64,000 nt of DNA from JABMPJ01 sp964345005 (GCA_964345005.1 CAYFPQ010000008.1:1-64000), one strand, 5' to 3'; shown: positions 48,380 to 56,723, counted from the stretch's first letter. The notes: generated from the sequence alone by a model not told the origin. Program-made: numbers and translations.

Positions 48380-49327
48380 CTAATTTCTCCGAGAGCGTCT
48401 GCGCAGTTGCCCCCCTGCGGGCTTGCCCGCAGGAGGCAAAGATCCCTTGAGCCCCAAACGATCGAAGAGATCCCTGATCGTGTCCATGCCGTACTCACTG
48501 AACGTCCCCACGTAATACTCATCCTTCCACACGCGGTTCTGCCCCATCAAGAACGCGAGGTTGTTGAGAAACGACAGCGCAATCTCATCCGGACTCATCT
48601 CGACATTGCCCTTAATGGCCAGATGCACATGGTCGGGCATGACCGAAACAGCCTTGATCCCACATCCCTTCTTGCGGCCGATCGCAAGACACGTATCCCG
48701 AATTGAGCCCATAAGCTCATAATCCACCAGACGTCGACGACCAGCCATAACCACGACCAGATGGAGCCCATACCAGTAGCGCCCACTCTGCGTGGCCACC
48801 GGCTCGGACAGCTCGACCGCTTCGTTCTCGATCGTGAAGGCCCTCATCTTCTCCACGTAACGTTGATCTACAAACCCCTCCTTGCGCACCTGCTTGCGGA
48901 GATACTTCTCCACGGTGGTGTCAATGTTCTCACCGAGAGAACGAAAGGATATCTTCCGACTAAAGCGAACCGGCGTGCCTGCCTGCCGAAGAGCGTGCTG
49001 AAGCCTGCCCTTGGTACGCGTGGTGCAGATGACAGGACTCACTTCGGGCTCAACATCGAAAAGAATCTGGACGCGATCGTTGTGGATGCGGTGTTCCGCC
49101 AGTGCCAACCCGTCAGAGCGCCAAGCTTCAGCACATTCCTGGATGGCATCCTTGGTTGTGAGAGGGAAAGACACTTCGTCGGAAAGCCATCCGGTCCAGT
49201 CGTAGCGGAGATGATGAACCTTGCGGACACTGCGAGGTGTGTAGATGGGACGCGGCTTCGCCAGCTCCCGGATCTTCTGCTCCAGCGACGCAAGGTCGCT
49301 GGGGGCATGTTCCTGCCCATCACGCAT
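48380..49327 (-). CDS. REP-associated-type HUH (Y1) transposase homologue with tandem domains
   Basis: A 315-residue protein. The C-terminal half (about 175-300) is an IS200/RAYT-like Y1 domain: WYGLHLVVVMAGRRRL, then AVSVMPDHVHLAIKGN (the HUH pair, H233 and H235), then VWKDEYYVGTFSEYGMDTIR. Where relatives have the catalytic Tyr (IRxYI), this has IRDLF (L287), so activity is uncertain; Y271, Y272 or Y279 could substitute. The N-terminal half (about 35-160) looks like a degenerate copy: HHLRYDWTGWLSDE, LALAEHRIHNDRVQILFDV in the HUH place, and TKGRLQHALRQAG. The last ~20 residues are encoded by the 36-bp repeat. The 39-41-bp array lies upstream. Likely a domesticated RAYT. Confidence 0.8.
   Translation of the reverse strand: MRDGQEHAPSDLASLEQKIRELAKPRPIYTPRSVRKVHHLRYDWTGWLSDEVSFPLTTKDAIQECAEAWRSDGLALAEHRIHNDRVQILFDVEPEVSPVICTTRTKGRLQHALRQAGTPVRFSRKISFRSLGENIDTTVEKYLRKQVRKEGFVDQRYVEKMRAFTIENEAVELSEPVATQSGRYWYGLHLVVVMAGRRRLVDYELMGSIRDTCLAIGRKKGCGIKAVSVMPDHVHLAIKGNVEMSPDEIALSFLNNLAFLMGQNRVWKDEYYVGTFSEYGMDTIRDLFDRLGLKGSLPPAGKPAGGQLRRRSRRN
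48410..48445. repeat. 36-bp direct repeat, left copy (REP-type hairpin)
   Basis: Identical over 36 bp to 49542-49577. Core is the perfect palindrome TGCGGGCTTGCCCGCA, preceded by a C run and followed by GGAGGCAAAGATCC. It lies in the 3' codons of the transposase gene. Confidence 0.9.
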
Positions 49328-49353
49328 TCAGCACCACGCTCCTAATCCCCCCT

Positions 49354-49577
49354 ACTTGCCAACAACTCTGCACCTGTCCCACCCCCCTGCGCACTTGCCA
49401 ACAACTCTGCACCTGTCCCACCCCCCTGCGCACTTGCCAACACCCCTGCACCTGTCCCCACCCCCCTGCGCACTTGCCAACGGCCCCGCACCTGTCCCCG
49501 CCCCCCCGCGGGCTTGCCCACACCCCTGCACCTGTCCCCGCCCCCCCTGCGGGCTTGCCCGCAGGAGGCAAAGATCC
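49354..49577. repeat. Tandem array of 39-41-bp units ending in the REP-type hairpin
   Basis: Five units start at 49354, 49393, 49432, 49472 and 49512 (lengths 39, 39, 40, 40 and 41), each reading (A/G)CTTGCC(A/C)AC, then CTGCACCTGTCCC, then a C run and GCG. The first two are identical and later ones diverge. A sixth partial unit at 49553 forms the hairpin TGCGGGCTTGCCCGCA and ends GGAGGCAAAGATCC. The 36 bp 49542-49577 are repeated at 48410-48445. Almost all cytosine on this strand. It fills the 290-bp spacer between the transposase start and the DUF1638 gene. Confidence 0.95.
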
Positions 49578-49617
49578 TTCTGCTGCCGAGGCATCGGGGA
49601 GCCCGTCCGGAGCACCT

Positions 49618-50334
49618 TCATCCCTCGACCGGGACCGAGCGGATCACCTGTTCGTCGTTCGTGCCTTCGATCTTGTGATCAGGACCCACGATCAGGAAAT
49701 CATCACTATTCCATTCGCCGTTTACGAAGCGCTTGATGAGGCCGGTGTCGCCTTCAAGGCGGTCAAAGCGCCAGTTCAGCCACTCGGCACATTCTTTCGT
49801 GTACGCTTCATAGGCTTCAGTGTTGCCCACACCGCAGTCAATATAGGCCGCCGTGCTGTATTCGCGGAACCACGCCTGCTCCATCTCCATGAGATACTCG
49901 GCATTATCCTCACCATACTGCTCCACGTATTGACGATAGGTCGCCTCGTAGCGATCCTTGCCGGGCGCCGGATGATTCTCGATCCAACCGGGGGTATACC
50001 AATAGGTGCCGGGGTTCTCGTCGAAATAGGTCCGGTAACGCTGTCGAGATCCAAGAAAGTGCGTAATGCAGTCGTGTCCCTTCACCACCACCAGCTTCGT
50101 ATGACGAGCTGTGACACCCTCAATACCTTTGCTGCAAAACCCGTAGCCCAGCAGAATAGCATCGAACTTCTCGGGCACGGCATCAGCCGCGCGCTGCACT
50201 TCGCGTTGGAGCGCTTCCGGCTCTTCGTGCAGACCCCACTCGAGAAACTGAAGGTCGAAGGCGTGCGGCGAGAGCGCTGCGTAATAGCTCAGTTCGCGCC
50301 ACATTACGTTACAGGCTATAACCTTGAGGTTCAT
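49618..50334 (-). CDS. DUF1638-family protein
   Basis: A 238-residue cytoplasmic protein of the DUF1638 family: MNLKVIACNVMWRELSYYAA at the start, then ILLGYGFCSKGIEG, VVKGHDCITHFLGSRQRY and, near the middle, YIDCGVGNTEAYEAYTKECA. Several cysteines (ACN, GFC, HDC, IDC) are regularly placed and could bind a metal or cofactor. In other genomes I associate this family with corrinoid or methyl-transfer genes, but no such gene is nearby, so function is open. I prefer the ATG at 50334 (AGGATG 9 bases upstream) to one at 50343. It follows the PurF-like gene by 63 bp on the same strand, which suggests an operon. Confidence 0.8.
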   Translation of the reverse strand: MNLKVIACNVMWRELSYYAALSPHAFDLQFLEWGLHEEPEALQREVQRAADAVPEKFDAILLGYGFCSKGIEGVTARHTKLVVVKGHDCITHFLGSRQRYRTYFDENPGTYWYTPGWIENHPAPGKDRYEATYRQYVEQYGEDNAEYLMEMEQAWFREYSTAAYIDCGVGNTEAYEAYTKECAEWLNWRFDRLEGDTGLIKRFVNGEWNSDDFLIVGPDHKIEGTNDEQVIRSVPVEG

Positions 50335-50397
50335 CGAGAGCATCCTGTGAAATGCAGCGGAGCGCGGTCAAGTCACGGTGCGGACGTATCCCGCCGT

Positions 50398-51819
50398 CTA
50401 CTTGCAGCCCTCACACCCATCCCAACAGTAGGTGCACAGTTTGTTCTTCGGCAAGCCAATCGCATCTACCAGGTCGTCCAGTTTCTGGAACTGTAGCGAC
50501 GACAGGCGCAGGCGGACACGAATCCGCTCCACCATCTCCTCGTACTCCGGTGTGGTGCAATCCGCATAGACCTCGGGTCTCTCGGTGTTCTCGTCGCCTT
50601 CCATCTCACGAATGGCCTTGCGGGTAGCGAGGTCGAGGATAGAACGCGAGCGCGAGAAGTTCAGAAACTTGCAGCCATACACAAGCGGAGGACAGGCCGG
50701 GCGCATATGCACTTCTTTCGCCCCGTAATCGAATACCCGTTGAACGATGTCCTGCAGCTGGGTACCGCGCACGATGGAGTCTTCGCAGAACAGCAGGCGC
50801 TGCCCCTTCAGCAGCTCGGGGATCGGAATCAGTTTCATGCGGGCCACGAGATCGCGGATCTCCTGGACTTGCGGCATGAAGCTGCGCGGCCAGGTTGGGG
50901 TGTACTTGACGAACGGCCGGCGATACGGCACGCCCGCCTCGATCGCGTACCCGATGGCATGGGCNNNNNNNNNNGTACCCGAATCCGGGATACCCGCGAC
51001 GATATCGACCTCGTGGGAGTCGTTCCGCGCCAGTGCGGCACCGCAACGGTTGCGCGAATCCTCTACGTTGATCCCTTCGTAGTGAGAAGACGGGTATCCA
51101 TAGTAGACCCACAGGAACGAGCATATCTGCATCTCGTCGTTGGGCGTCTTGAGCTGTTCAACGCCGTCGGCCGTCAGCCGCACGATTTCGCCGGGTCCGA
51201 GGTAGCGTTCCACCTCGTAGTCCAGGTTTGGAAAGGCGCAGGTCTCGAACGCTGCCGCGTGTGCGCCCTGCTTCTTGCCGATCACGATGGGGGTACGTCC
51301 CAGCCTGTCGCGCGCAGCGTAGATCCCACTGTCCGCCAGAATGAGAATAGAGCAGGAGCCCTCGATCTGCGCTTGCGCCTTCTCGATCCCCGCTTCGAAG
51401 GAGTCCTCTTCGTTGATCAACGTTGCGACCAGTTCGGTCGGGTTCACGTAGTTGGCAGCGATTTCCGCAAAGTGGGTATGCTTCTTCTTGTAGGCTTTAG
51501 CGGCCAGCTCCTCTGCGTTCTGGACCACGCCGACGGTCGCGATGGCGTAGTTGCCCAGGTGCGAGCCAATCAGGATGGGTTGATCTTCATAATCACTGAT
51601 CACACCGATGCCCAACGGACCGTGCATGTTTTTGATGTTGTCATCGAACTTGGAGCGGAACTGTGCGTTCGTGATGTCGTGAATGTGCCGCGCGAAGCCG
51701 TCACTGCTCAGTACTGCCATGCCGCCGCGCTGTGTGCCGAGATGCGACTGGTAGTCTGTCCCGAAGAATAGGTCCTGAATGCAATCTTCCTTTGCGGCGA
51801 CGCCAAAGAATCCGCCCAT
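50398..51819 (-). CDS. PurF-like amidophosphoribosyltransferase homologue without Cys1, with gap
   Basis: About 473 residues with the two-domain PurF layout: N-terminal Ntn glutaminase fold (DYQSHLGTQRGGMAV, GPLGIGVISDY, SCSILILADSGIYAARD) and a C-terminal PRTase with the PRPP loop LLFCEDSIVRGTQ and GIPDSG. The first residues are MGGFFGVAAKEDC, so the glutaminase nucleophile, Cys directly after Met in PurF (MCGIxG), is Gly. The C terminus ends LCTYCWDGCEGC, a Cys-rich tail. I recall similar MGGFFG proteins in Bacteroidetes annotated as PurF. The ATG at 51819 has GAGGGAG upstream; an 18-codon extension is discarded. The 10-N gap lies just after GIPDSGT in the PRTase domain and keeps the frame. 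Whether it makes phosphoribosylamine is doubtful. Confidence 0.85.
   Translation of the reverse strand: MGGFFGVAAKEDCIQDLFFGTDYQSHLGTQRGGMAVLSSDGFARHIHDITNAQFRSKFDDNIKNMHGPLGIGVISDYEDQPILIGSHLGNYAIATVGVVQNAEELAAKAYKKKHTHFAEIAANYVNPTELVATLINEEDSFEAGIEKAQAQIEGSCSILILADSGIYAARDRLGRTPIVIGKKQGAHAAAFETCAFPNLDYEVERYLGPGEIVRLTADGVEQLKTPNDEMQICSFLWVYYGYPSSHYEGINVEDSRNRCGAALARNDSHEVDIVAGIPDSGXXXXAHAIGYAIEAGVPYRRPFVKYTPTWPRSFMPQVQEIRDLVARMKLIPIPELLKGQRLLFCEDSIVRGTQLQDIVQRVFDYGAKEVHMRPACPPLVYGCKFLNFSRSRSILDLATRKAIREMEGDENTERPEVYADCTTPEYEEMVERIRVRLRLSSLQFQKLDDLVDAIGLPKNKLCTYCWDGCEGCK
50965..50974. other. Assembly gap (10 N) inside the PurF-like gene
   Basis: Ten unknown bases between GIPDSGT and AHAIGYA on the protein. 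As given, they keep the reading frame; homologues have only a few residues here. Confidence 0.95.
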
Positions 51820-51917
51820 GATATTACTCCCTCTAGTGATGCGATTGTTGCGAGCCAGCCAGCTATGTGACAATGGCAGAAGAACTGCAAGCGGTCAAGA
51901 AATTGGCGATTCCGCGG

Positions 51918-51946
51918 TTGACCAACGGATGAATAAACGATAAATG
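51918..51946 (+). promoter_or_regulatory. Putative sigma-70 promoter of the porin gene
   Basis: TTGACC (51918-51923), a 17-bp spacer and TAAATG (51941-51946). The -10 is a moderate match. It lies 70 bases before the ATG at 52018. Confidence 0.45.
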
Positions 51947-52017
51947 ACCTCAACGCTCATGTTATGTGATGCGTGCCGCGCTCTTTCAGGGCGCGAAAAC
52001 ACCAAAAGGAGGGATCC

Positions 52018-53316
52018 ATGTTCAGAACCAGTTCTATCATGTGGACGGGAGTTCTCGTCCTCGCATCCTTCATGGCCGTGACGGTCATGGGCGAAGGCGA
52101 AGAGCAGCCCGAATCGCTCCTCGACGCCTTGACGGCTGGAACCGTCAAAGTGGACGCGCGCCTGCGTTACGAACATGCCGAGGCCGATGGCCAGGACGAG
52201 TCGGACGCACTCACGGTGCGGACGCGCCTGGGATACACCACCGCGCCCTATAAGGGCGTGAGCGCCACTGTTGAGTTCGAGGACGTCTCCTCGCTCACCG
52301 GTGACGACGACTACAACCAGGCCGGTCTGAATCCCGAAGGTGCCGGCAAGACGGTCATCGCCGATGTCGAGGGAACAGAGCTGAACCAGGCCTACCTCGA
52401 TGTGGTCTGCCCACTCAGCAAGGGTACAGCGCGAGTCGGACGTCAACGGATCATCCTTGGCAACGCCCGCTTCATCGGCAACGTTGGCTGGCGCCAGAAC
52501 GAGCAGACCTACGATGCCATCCGCCTCGACGCACCCGAGATCGCCGGTGTGAAGGCCACCTATGCCTATATCGACTCCGTTCGACGCATTTTCGGCCAGG
52601 ACAACGGTTCCGAGCCTGAGGGCGCGGCCGGCAATGCGGCTACATACGACTCTGACTCGCACCTTCTTAACCTCGGCTTCTCGCCATGCGAGCATTTCTC
52701 GGCCACGGCCTATGCCTACTTGCTTGACCTGGGTCCCGGTGCAGTTGGCCGCGCCAACTCAAGTGACACCTACGGCATCTCCGCATGCCTTGGGCACACG
52801 TTCGAGAACGGAGTCAAGACCGGGGCAACACTGGAATACGCCCAGCAGCGCGACAACGATGCAACCACTGCCGGTGTCGACTACGATGCCGACTACATCA
52901 TGGCGGACATTTCGGCAGGAATGAAGAACGTGGGCCTCGGCCTCGGGTACGAGCTACTCGGCAGCGACAACGGCAGCCAGTTCCGCACCCCTCTGGCCAC
53001 GGGCCACAAGTTCAACGGTTGGGCTGACGTCTTTCTGACCGCTCCGGCGGAGGGCCTGCAGGACACGTATGCATACATTAAGCTCAAGTGCCCGAAGGAC
53101 TTCATGCCCACGATCAAGATTGTCTACCACGACTTCGAGTCGGATGAAGGCGGCATCTCGTACGGCGACGAGATCGATGTCGTCGCCACGAAGAAGTGCA
53201 ACGATCGCCTCACGCTGATCGCCAAGTACGCCAACTACCAGGCCGACGGCGGCACCGACAACCCGCGCGCCAACGATGTCGAGCGCATCTCGGTGCAGGC
53301 CGGGCTGACGTTCTAG
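52018..53316 (+). CDS. Porin-like outer-membrane beta-barrel protein
   Basis: A 432-residue outer-membrane barrel. The signal peptide ends near residue 24. Then come repeated amphipathic strands: VKVDARLRYEHAEADG, LTVRTRLGYTTAPYKGVSATVEF, AYLDVVCPLSKGTARVGRQRI and, at the end, RISVQAGLTF with a terminal Phe as in outer-membrane barrels. The arrangement (RLRYE near the N terminus, VGRQRIILGNARFIG in the middle) resembles the alginate-export/OprD-like PF13372 family. Ligand unknown. AAAAGGAGGG precedes the ATG; the upstream 15-codon extension lacks a signal. A plausible route for soluble sugars or organic acids in this organism. Confidence 0.8.
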   Translation: MFRTSSIMWTGVLVLASFMAVTVMGEGEEQPESLLDALTAGTVKVDARLRYEHAEADGQDESDALTVRTRLGYTTAPYKGVSATVEFEDVSSLTGDDDYNQAGLNPEGAGKTVIADVEGTELNQAYLDVVCPLSKGTARVGRQRIILGNARFIGNVGWRQNEQTYDAIRLDAPEIAGVKATYAYIDSVRRIFGQDNGSEPEGAAGNAATYDSDSHLLNLGFSPCEHFSATAYAYLLDLGPGAVGRANSSDTYGISACLGHTFENGVKTGATLEYAQQRDNDATTAGVDYDADYIMADISAGMKNVGLGLGYELLGSDNGSQFRTPLATGHKFNGWADVFLTAPAEGLQDTYAYIKLKCPKDFMPTIKIVYHDFESDEGGISYGDEIDVVATKKCNDRLTLIAKYANYQADGGTDNPRANDVERISVQAGLTF

Positions 53317-53337
53317 GCCCTGCCTGACAGGGAAAGG

Positions 53338-53468
53338 CAGGGCCCGCTCTCCGTAGCGGGCCGGGCGCAAGTCAGAGAATACAGGGAGACAGGGAAGCGA
53401 TTCTCGCTGCTCTGTCGCAAGACATGTTCAGCCCTTGCTTGCGGCCCGCTCGGAGAGCGGGCCCTACC
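53338..53468. repeat. Inverted pair of REP-like palindromes
   Basis: A second pair of the unit found at 24426-24509: CAGGGCCCGCTCTCCGTAGC then GGGCC (53338-53362) and GCGGCCCGCTCGGAGAGCGG then GCCCTACC (53441-53468), in opposite orientation about 80 bp apart. It lies between the convergent porin and small OMP genes and could terminate both. Confidence 0.85.
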
Positions 53469-53482
53469 AGCACTTAGCAGCC

Positions 53483-53992
53483 TCAGAAGAACCAGCGCGT
53501 GCTCATGCGGATGGCCCAGTCGATCGGGTCGTCGTAGCCGTTGTAGACGTCTTCCGTGGCGTACTGAAGGGCGAGGTCGAAACCGATCGCGGCATAGTCG
53601 ATGAAGAAGTACTTCATTCCCCCCCATGCCTCGATCTCGGCATAGCTGTCATGCTTCGTTCCGACATCTGACCAACCCATGCCGATCCCAAGCCCCACGT
53701 GCGGCACCATCGGTCCCCCCATGTCGAAGTTGTACTCGGTGAAGAGCCCCAGAGAGATGTCGCGGTTTCCGCTGCCACGTAGCGCCACCCCGCCATAGAC
53801 GCCTGCCTCGATGCCGTCTACGACGAAGTGTCCGTAACGGCTGTCCAACATGAGACCGAGATGCTCACCGTTGTCGTCCAATAGACCGCCGATGCCGAAC
53901 TCCCGGACCCCCTGCACCATCAGCGGCTGCGCCGCAACCGCCACCGAAACCATAGCCATGAGCCCCGCCGCAAGCGCTACAAAACGTTTCAT
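53483..53992 (-). CDS. Small outer-membrane beta-barrel protein
   Basis: A 169-residue exported protein. The ATG at 53992 gives a signal peptide (MKRFVALAAGLMAMVSVAVA, cleavage after VAVAA), with GAGGAAGGTGGGG upstream. The mature part shows alternating strands (YGHFVVDGIEAGVYGGVALR, DISLGLFTEYNFDMGG, VPHVGLGIGMGWSDV, IDYAAIGFDLALQYATEDV) and ends RMSTRWFF, the terminal aromatic typical of outer-membrane barrels. Eight strands are likely. Family not recognised. Convergent with the porin gene; separated from it by the REP pair. Confidence 0.75.
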   Translation of the reverse strand: MKRFVALAAGLMAMVSVAVAAQPLMVQGVREFGIGGLLDDNGEHLGLMLDSRYGHFVVDGIEAGVYGGVALRGSGNRDISLGLFTEYNFDMGGPMVPHVGLGIGMGWSDVGTKHDSYAEIEAWGGMKYFFIDYAAIGFDLALQYATEDVYNGYDDPIDWAIRMSTRWFF

Positions 53993-54178
53993 ACCCCCAC
54001 CTTCCTCACTGGTTGGGTCCAGCATACGTTCCGCCCGCGGGCATTCAATCAAAAAAGGCCACCTTTAGGACTTGCAGTAACCGCATCATTATGGCTCAAT
54101 ACCGCGCTTCTGCGGCGCGTGCGGCCATGAGTTCACGCCGCTTTTTCATTTGGCACAACAGGAGGGAGCCAGACAGAC

Positions 54179-56050
54179 ATGAGTGACGTTAAGGCACTGC
54201 TTCAGAGCAAGATGAGCGACGAGAGCTTCCAGAAGCTCGCCGCCATTGACAACGAGAAGGTGTTTGCCTTCATCGCGCACGCGATCGAGCTGTGCGAACC
54301 CGAGTCCGTATGGGTCGGTGACGACTCCGACGAGGACGTCGCCTACTGCCGCCAGTTGGCGATCGACCAGAAGGAAGAGATTCCCCTCACGACCGAAGGG
54401 CACACGGTCCACTGGGACGGCTACTATGACCAGGCCCGCAAGAAGGACGTCACCAAGTACCTCGTACCCGAAGGTGTCGACCTCGACAAGAAGCTCAACC
54501 AGATGCCTCGCGATGAAGGCATTAGAGAGATGGAAGATTTGCAGCGTGGCGGCTACAAGGGCCGCAAGATGCTGGTCCGTTTCTTCTGCCTCGGGACGCC
54601 AAACTCCGTATTCGCGATTCCTTGCCTGCAGATCACCGACTCGGCCTACGTGTGCCACAGCGAAGACCTGCTCTACCGCCGCGGCTACGAGGAGTTCAAG
54701 CGCCAGTCGGCCGCCAACCCGGACTTCGAGTTCTTCAAGTATCGCCATGCCACCGGCGAAGTCGATGAGCGCAAGACCTCGAAGAACTACGAGTTGAACC
54801 GTGTGTACATGGATTACACCCAGAACACCACGCTCAGCGTCAACACCCAGTACGCCGGCAACACCGTCGGTCTCAAGAAGCTGTCCCTGCGCCTGGCCAT
54901 CCGCAAGGCCGACCGCGAGGGTTGGCTGGCTGAGCATATGTTCATCATGGCCAGCAACGGACCCGGCGGGCGCAAGACCTATCTGGCCGGCGCCTTCCCG
55001 AGCGCCTGCGGCAAGACGGCTACCGCCATGATCCCGGGCGAGAACATCGTCGGTGACGACCTGGCCTACTTCAAGGTCATCGATGGCGAGTTCCGTGCCG
55101 CGAACGTCGAAAACGGAATCTTCGGCATTATCACAGACGTCAACCAGAAGGACGACCCGGTCATCTGGGACGTGCTGACCAAGCCCGGCGAAGTTGTGTT
55201 CGGCAACGTGCTCGTCAAGGACGGCAAGCCCTACTGGATCGGTATGGGTGAAGATGTCCCCGGCGAGGGCGAGAACTACTGCGGTCACTGGACCGAGGGT
55301 ATGGAAGGACCGGACGGTCGCACCTCTACCTGCAGCCACAAGAACGCCCGCTACACCGTGCAGATGCGAGACCTCGAGAACGCGGACCCGAATTGGGACG
55401 ACCCCAAGGGCCTGCCTCTTGGCGGCATCATTTACGGTGGCCGCGACAGCGACACGAACGTGCCGGTGCGCGAAGCCTACAGTTGGGAACACGGCATCTG
55501 CACGATGGGCGCTACGCTCGAATCCGAAACCACCTCGGCCACGATCGGCCAGGAAGGTGTCCGCACCTGGAACGTGATGTCCAACATGGACTTCCTCTCC
55601 ATGAGCGTCGGACGCTACATCGAGAACAACCTGAAATTCGCCGCTGACATCAAGCGTCCCCAGGTGTTCGGAACCAACTACTTCATCAAGAAGGATGGCC
55701 AGTTCCTCAACGGCAAGCTGGATAAAGCTGTCTGGATCAAGTGGATGGAACTCCGTATCCACGGCGAGGCCGATGCGCTCGATGCCGGTTGCGGCATGAT
55801 TCCGAAGTACGAGGATCTCAAGCGCCTGTTCAAGGACGTGCGCGGCGAGGATTACTCGGAGCAGGATTACGTCGACCAGTTCACGGTGCGTATCCCCGAA
55901 CTGCTCGCGAAGCACGCGCGCATGCAGGAGCTCTTCGCAACGATCGATGACACCCCGCAGACCTGGAAAGACGAGATGGCCGGCGAGAAGGCCCGCCTCG
56001 AGAAACTCCAGGCCGAGAAGGGCGATTACATCAGCCCGTTCGATCTTTAG
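54179..56050 (+). CDS. pckG: Phosphoenolpyruvate carboxykinase (GTP)
   Basis: A 623-residue enzyme that interconverts oxaloacetate plus GTP with PEP plus CO2, linking the TCA branch to gluconeogenesis or, in fermenters, fixing CO2. The GTP-type signature is seen: FPSACGKTATAMIPG (P-loop, about residues 273-287), YAGNTVGLKKLSLRLAIRKA upstream of it, NGPGGRKTYL, and EGENYCGHWTEGMEG later. Full length with no signal peptide. GGAGGGAG lies upstream of the ATG at 54179. A stand-alone gene; the spacer before it (53993-54178) shows no convincing promoter. Confidence 0.96.
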   Translation: MSDVKALLQSKMSDESFQKLAAIDNEKVFAFIAHAIELCEPESVWVGDDSDEDVAYCRQLAIDQKEEIPLTTEGHTVHWDGYYDQARKKDVTKYLVPEGVDLDKKLNQMPRDEGIREMEDLQRGGYKGRKMLVRFFCLGTPNSVFAIPCLQITDSAYVCHSEDLLYRRGYEEFKRQSAANPDFEFFKYRHATGEVDERKTSKNYELNRVYMDYTQNTTLSVNTQYAGNTVGLKKLSLRLAIRKADREGWLAEHMFIMASNGPGGRKTYLAGAFPSACGKTATAMIPGENIVGDDLAYFKVIDGEFRAANVENGIFGIITDVNQKDDPVIWDVLTKPGEVVFGNVLVKDGKPYWIGMGEDVPGEGENYCGHWTEGMEGPDGRTSTCSHKNARYTVQMRDLENADPNWDDPKGLPLGGIIYGGRDSDTNVPVREAYSWEHGICTMGATLESETTSATIGQEGVRTWNVMSNMDFLSMSVGRYIENNLKFAADIKRPQVFGTNYFIKKDGQFLNGKLDKAVWIKWMELRIHGEADALDAGCGMIPKYEDLKRLFKDVRGEDYSEQDYVDQFTVRIPELLAKHARMQELFATIDDTPQTWKDEMAGEKARLEKLQAEKGDYISPFDL

Positions 56051-56097
56051 AGCGGACAAACAGGACGACTACAGCGAGGGCGGTAACACGACTACAC

Positions 56098-56490
56098 TCA
56101 ATCCGCAGTACAAACACAGGATTGCTCCAGCCATGCGGCGTATGCGCTTGCGTCGATGTCGCCTGCTGCCAAGCCAATCGTTTGCACGACGGCCTCTTCC
56201 TCTGAGGCGTCAAGCTTGTGACCGTTGGCGCGAAGGAACATGTACGCAGCCATGAAGGCTATACGTTTGTTGCCGTCGACGAACGGGTGATTCTTGGCCA
56301 GACCATGCGCATAGGCAGCACCCAACGCGAAGAGTGACGCATTCTCGTAGGCGTATAGATGCCGAGGCCGGCTCAATGCAGACTCGAGGAGTCCCTCGTC
56401 ACGAATGCCGGCAAGCCCTCCGAAACGAGCAAGTAGCTCCTCCTGTACAGAGACAATGACATCGCGCGCAACCCAAGTCGGCTCACTCAT
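56098..56490 (-). CDS. Doc/Fic-type toxin (death-on-curing family)
   Basis: A 130-residue protein of the Doc branch of Fic proteins. The core motif HPFVDGNKR (68-76) is complete, with His68 and the phosphate-binding loop Asn74, Lys75 and Arg76. Helix blocks SALSRPRHLYAYE and FALGAAYAHGLAKN come first. Doc toxins phosphorylate elongation factor Tu, and other Fic proteins add nucleotides; which one applies here is not known. The start overlaps the antitoxin stop by 4 bp (ATGA), so the pair is co-translated. Lies downstream of and convergent with pckG. Confidence 0.88.
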   Translation of the reverse strand: MSEPTWVARDVIVSVQEELLARFGGLAGIRDEGLLESALSRPRHLYAYENASLFALGAAYAHGLAKNHPFVDGNKRIAFMAAYMFLRANGHKLDASEEEAVVQTIGLAAGDIDASAYAAWLEQSCVCTAD

Positions 56491-56717
56491 TTGGCGAGTT
56501 CCCGAAGTGCGTTGCGATACTTCTGCATCCCCTCCTCGGCGATCTCGATCATCTCATCGAATCCAGGCCGTTCGGGGGTAACACGAAGTGAACACTCCGG
56601 AGCTTCCGTAAGGTAGAGCACGGCGCCCTCTTTCACCTTCATTGCCTGCACTGCCTCCTTTGGCAACACTATGCCCAAGGAGTTACCGATCTTCCTAACT
56701 TTTGTCTCCATCGTCAT
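56487..56717 (-). CDS. AbrB/MazE-type antitoxin
   Basis: A 76-residue protein with an AbrB-fold DNA-binding domain, VRKIGNSLGIVLPKEAVQAM then KVKEGAVLYLTE, and an acidic/basic C-terminal tail (EIAEEGMQKYRNALRELAK) that would bind the toxin. It should neutralise the Doc-like protein and repress the operon. The ATG at 56717 coincides with the predicted transcription start of a strong promoter, so the mRNA is probably leaderless; an ATG two codons later is the alternative. The pairing of AbrB-type antitoxin with Doc-type toxin, instead of Phd, is known but less common. Confidence 0.85.
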   Translation of the reverse strand: MTMETKVRKIGNSLGIVLPKEAVQAMKVKEGAVLYLTEAPECSLRVTPERPGFDEMIEIAEEGMQKYRNALRELAK

Positions 56718-56723
56718 GTAACA

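Noticed and set aside
49354..49577. CRISPR-like appearance of the 39-41-bp array
   Set aside because: The units are contiguous and there are no unique spacers between them; no cas gene is near.
49237..50496. 419-codon open frame through the tandem array and the DUF1638 gene on the plus strand
   Set aside because: Its first third translates the array into repeated Cys/Pro/Thr, and the rest is antisense to DUF1638.
54146..56059. 637-codon open frame antisense to pckG
   Set aside because: It is a GC-rich shadow of the PEP carboxykinase gene in the opposite strand, with no family signature; pckG has all its motifs.
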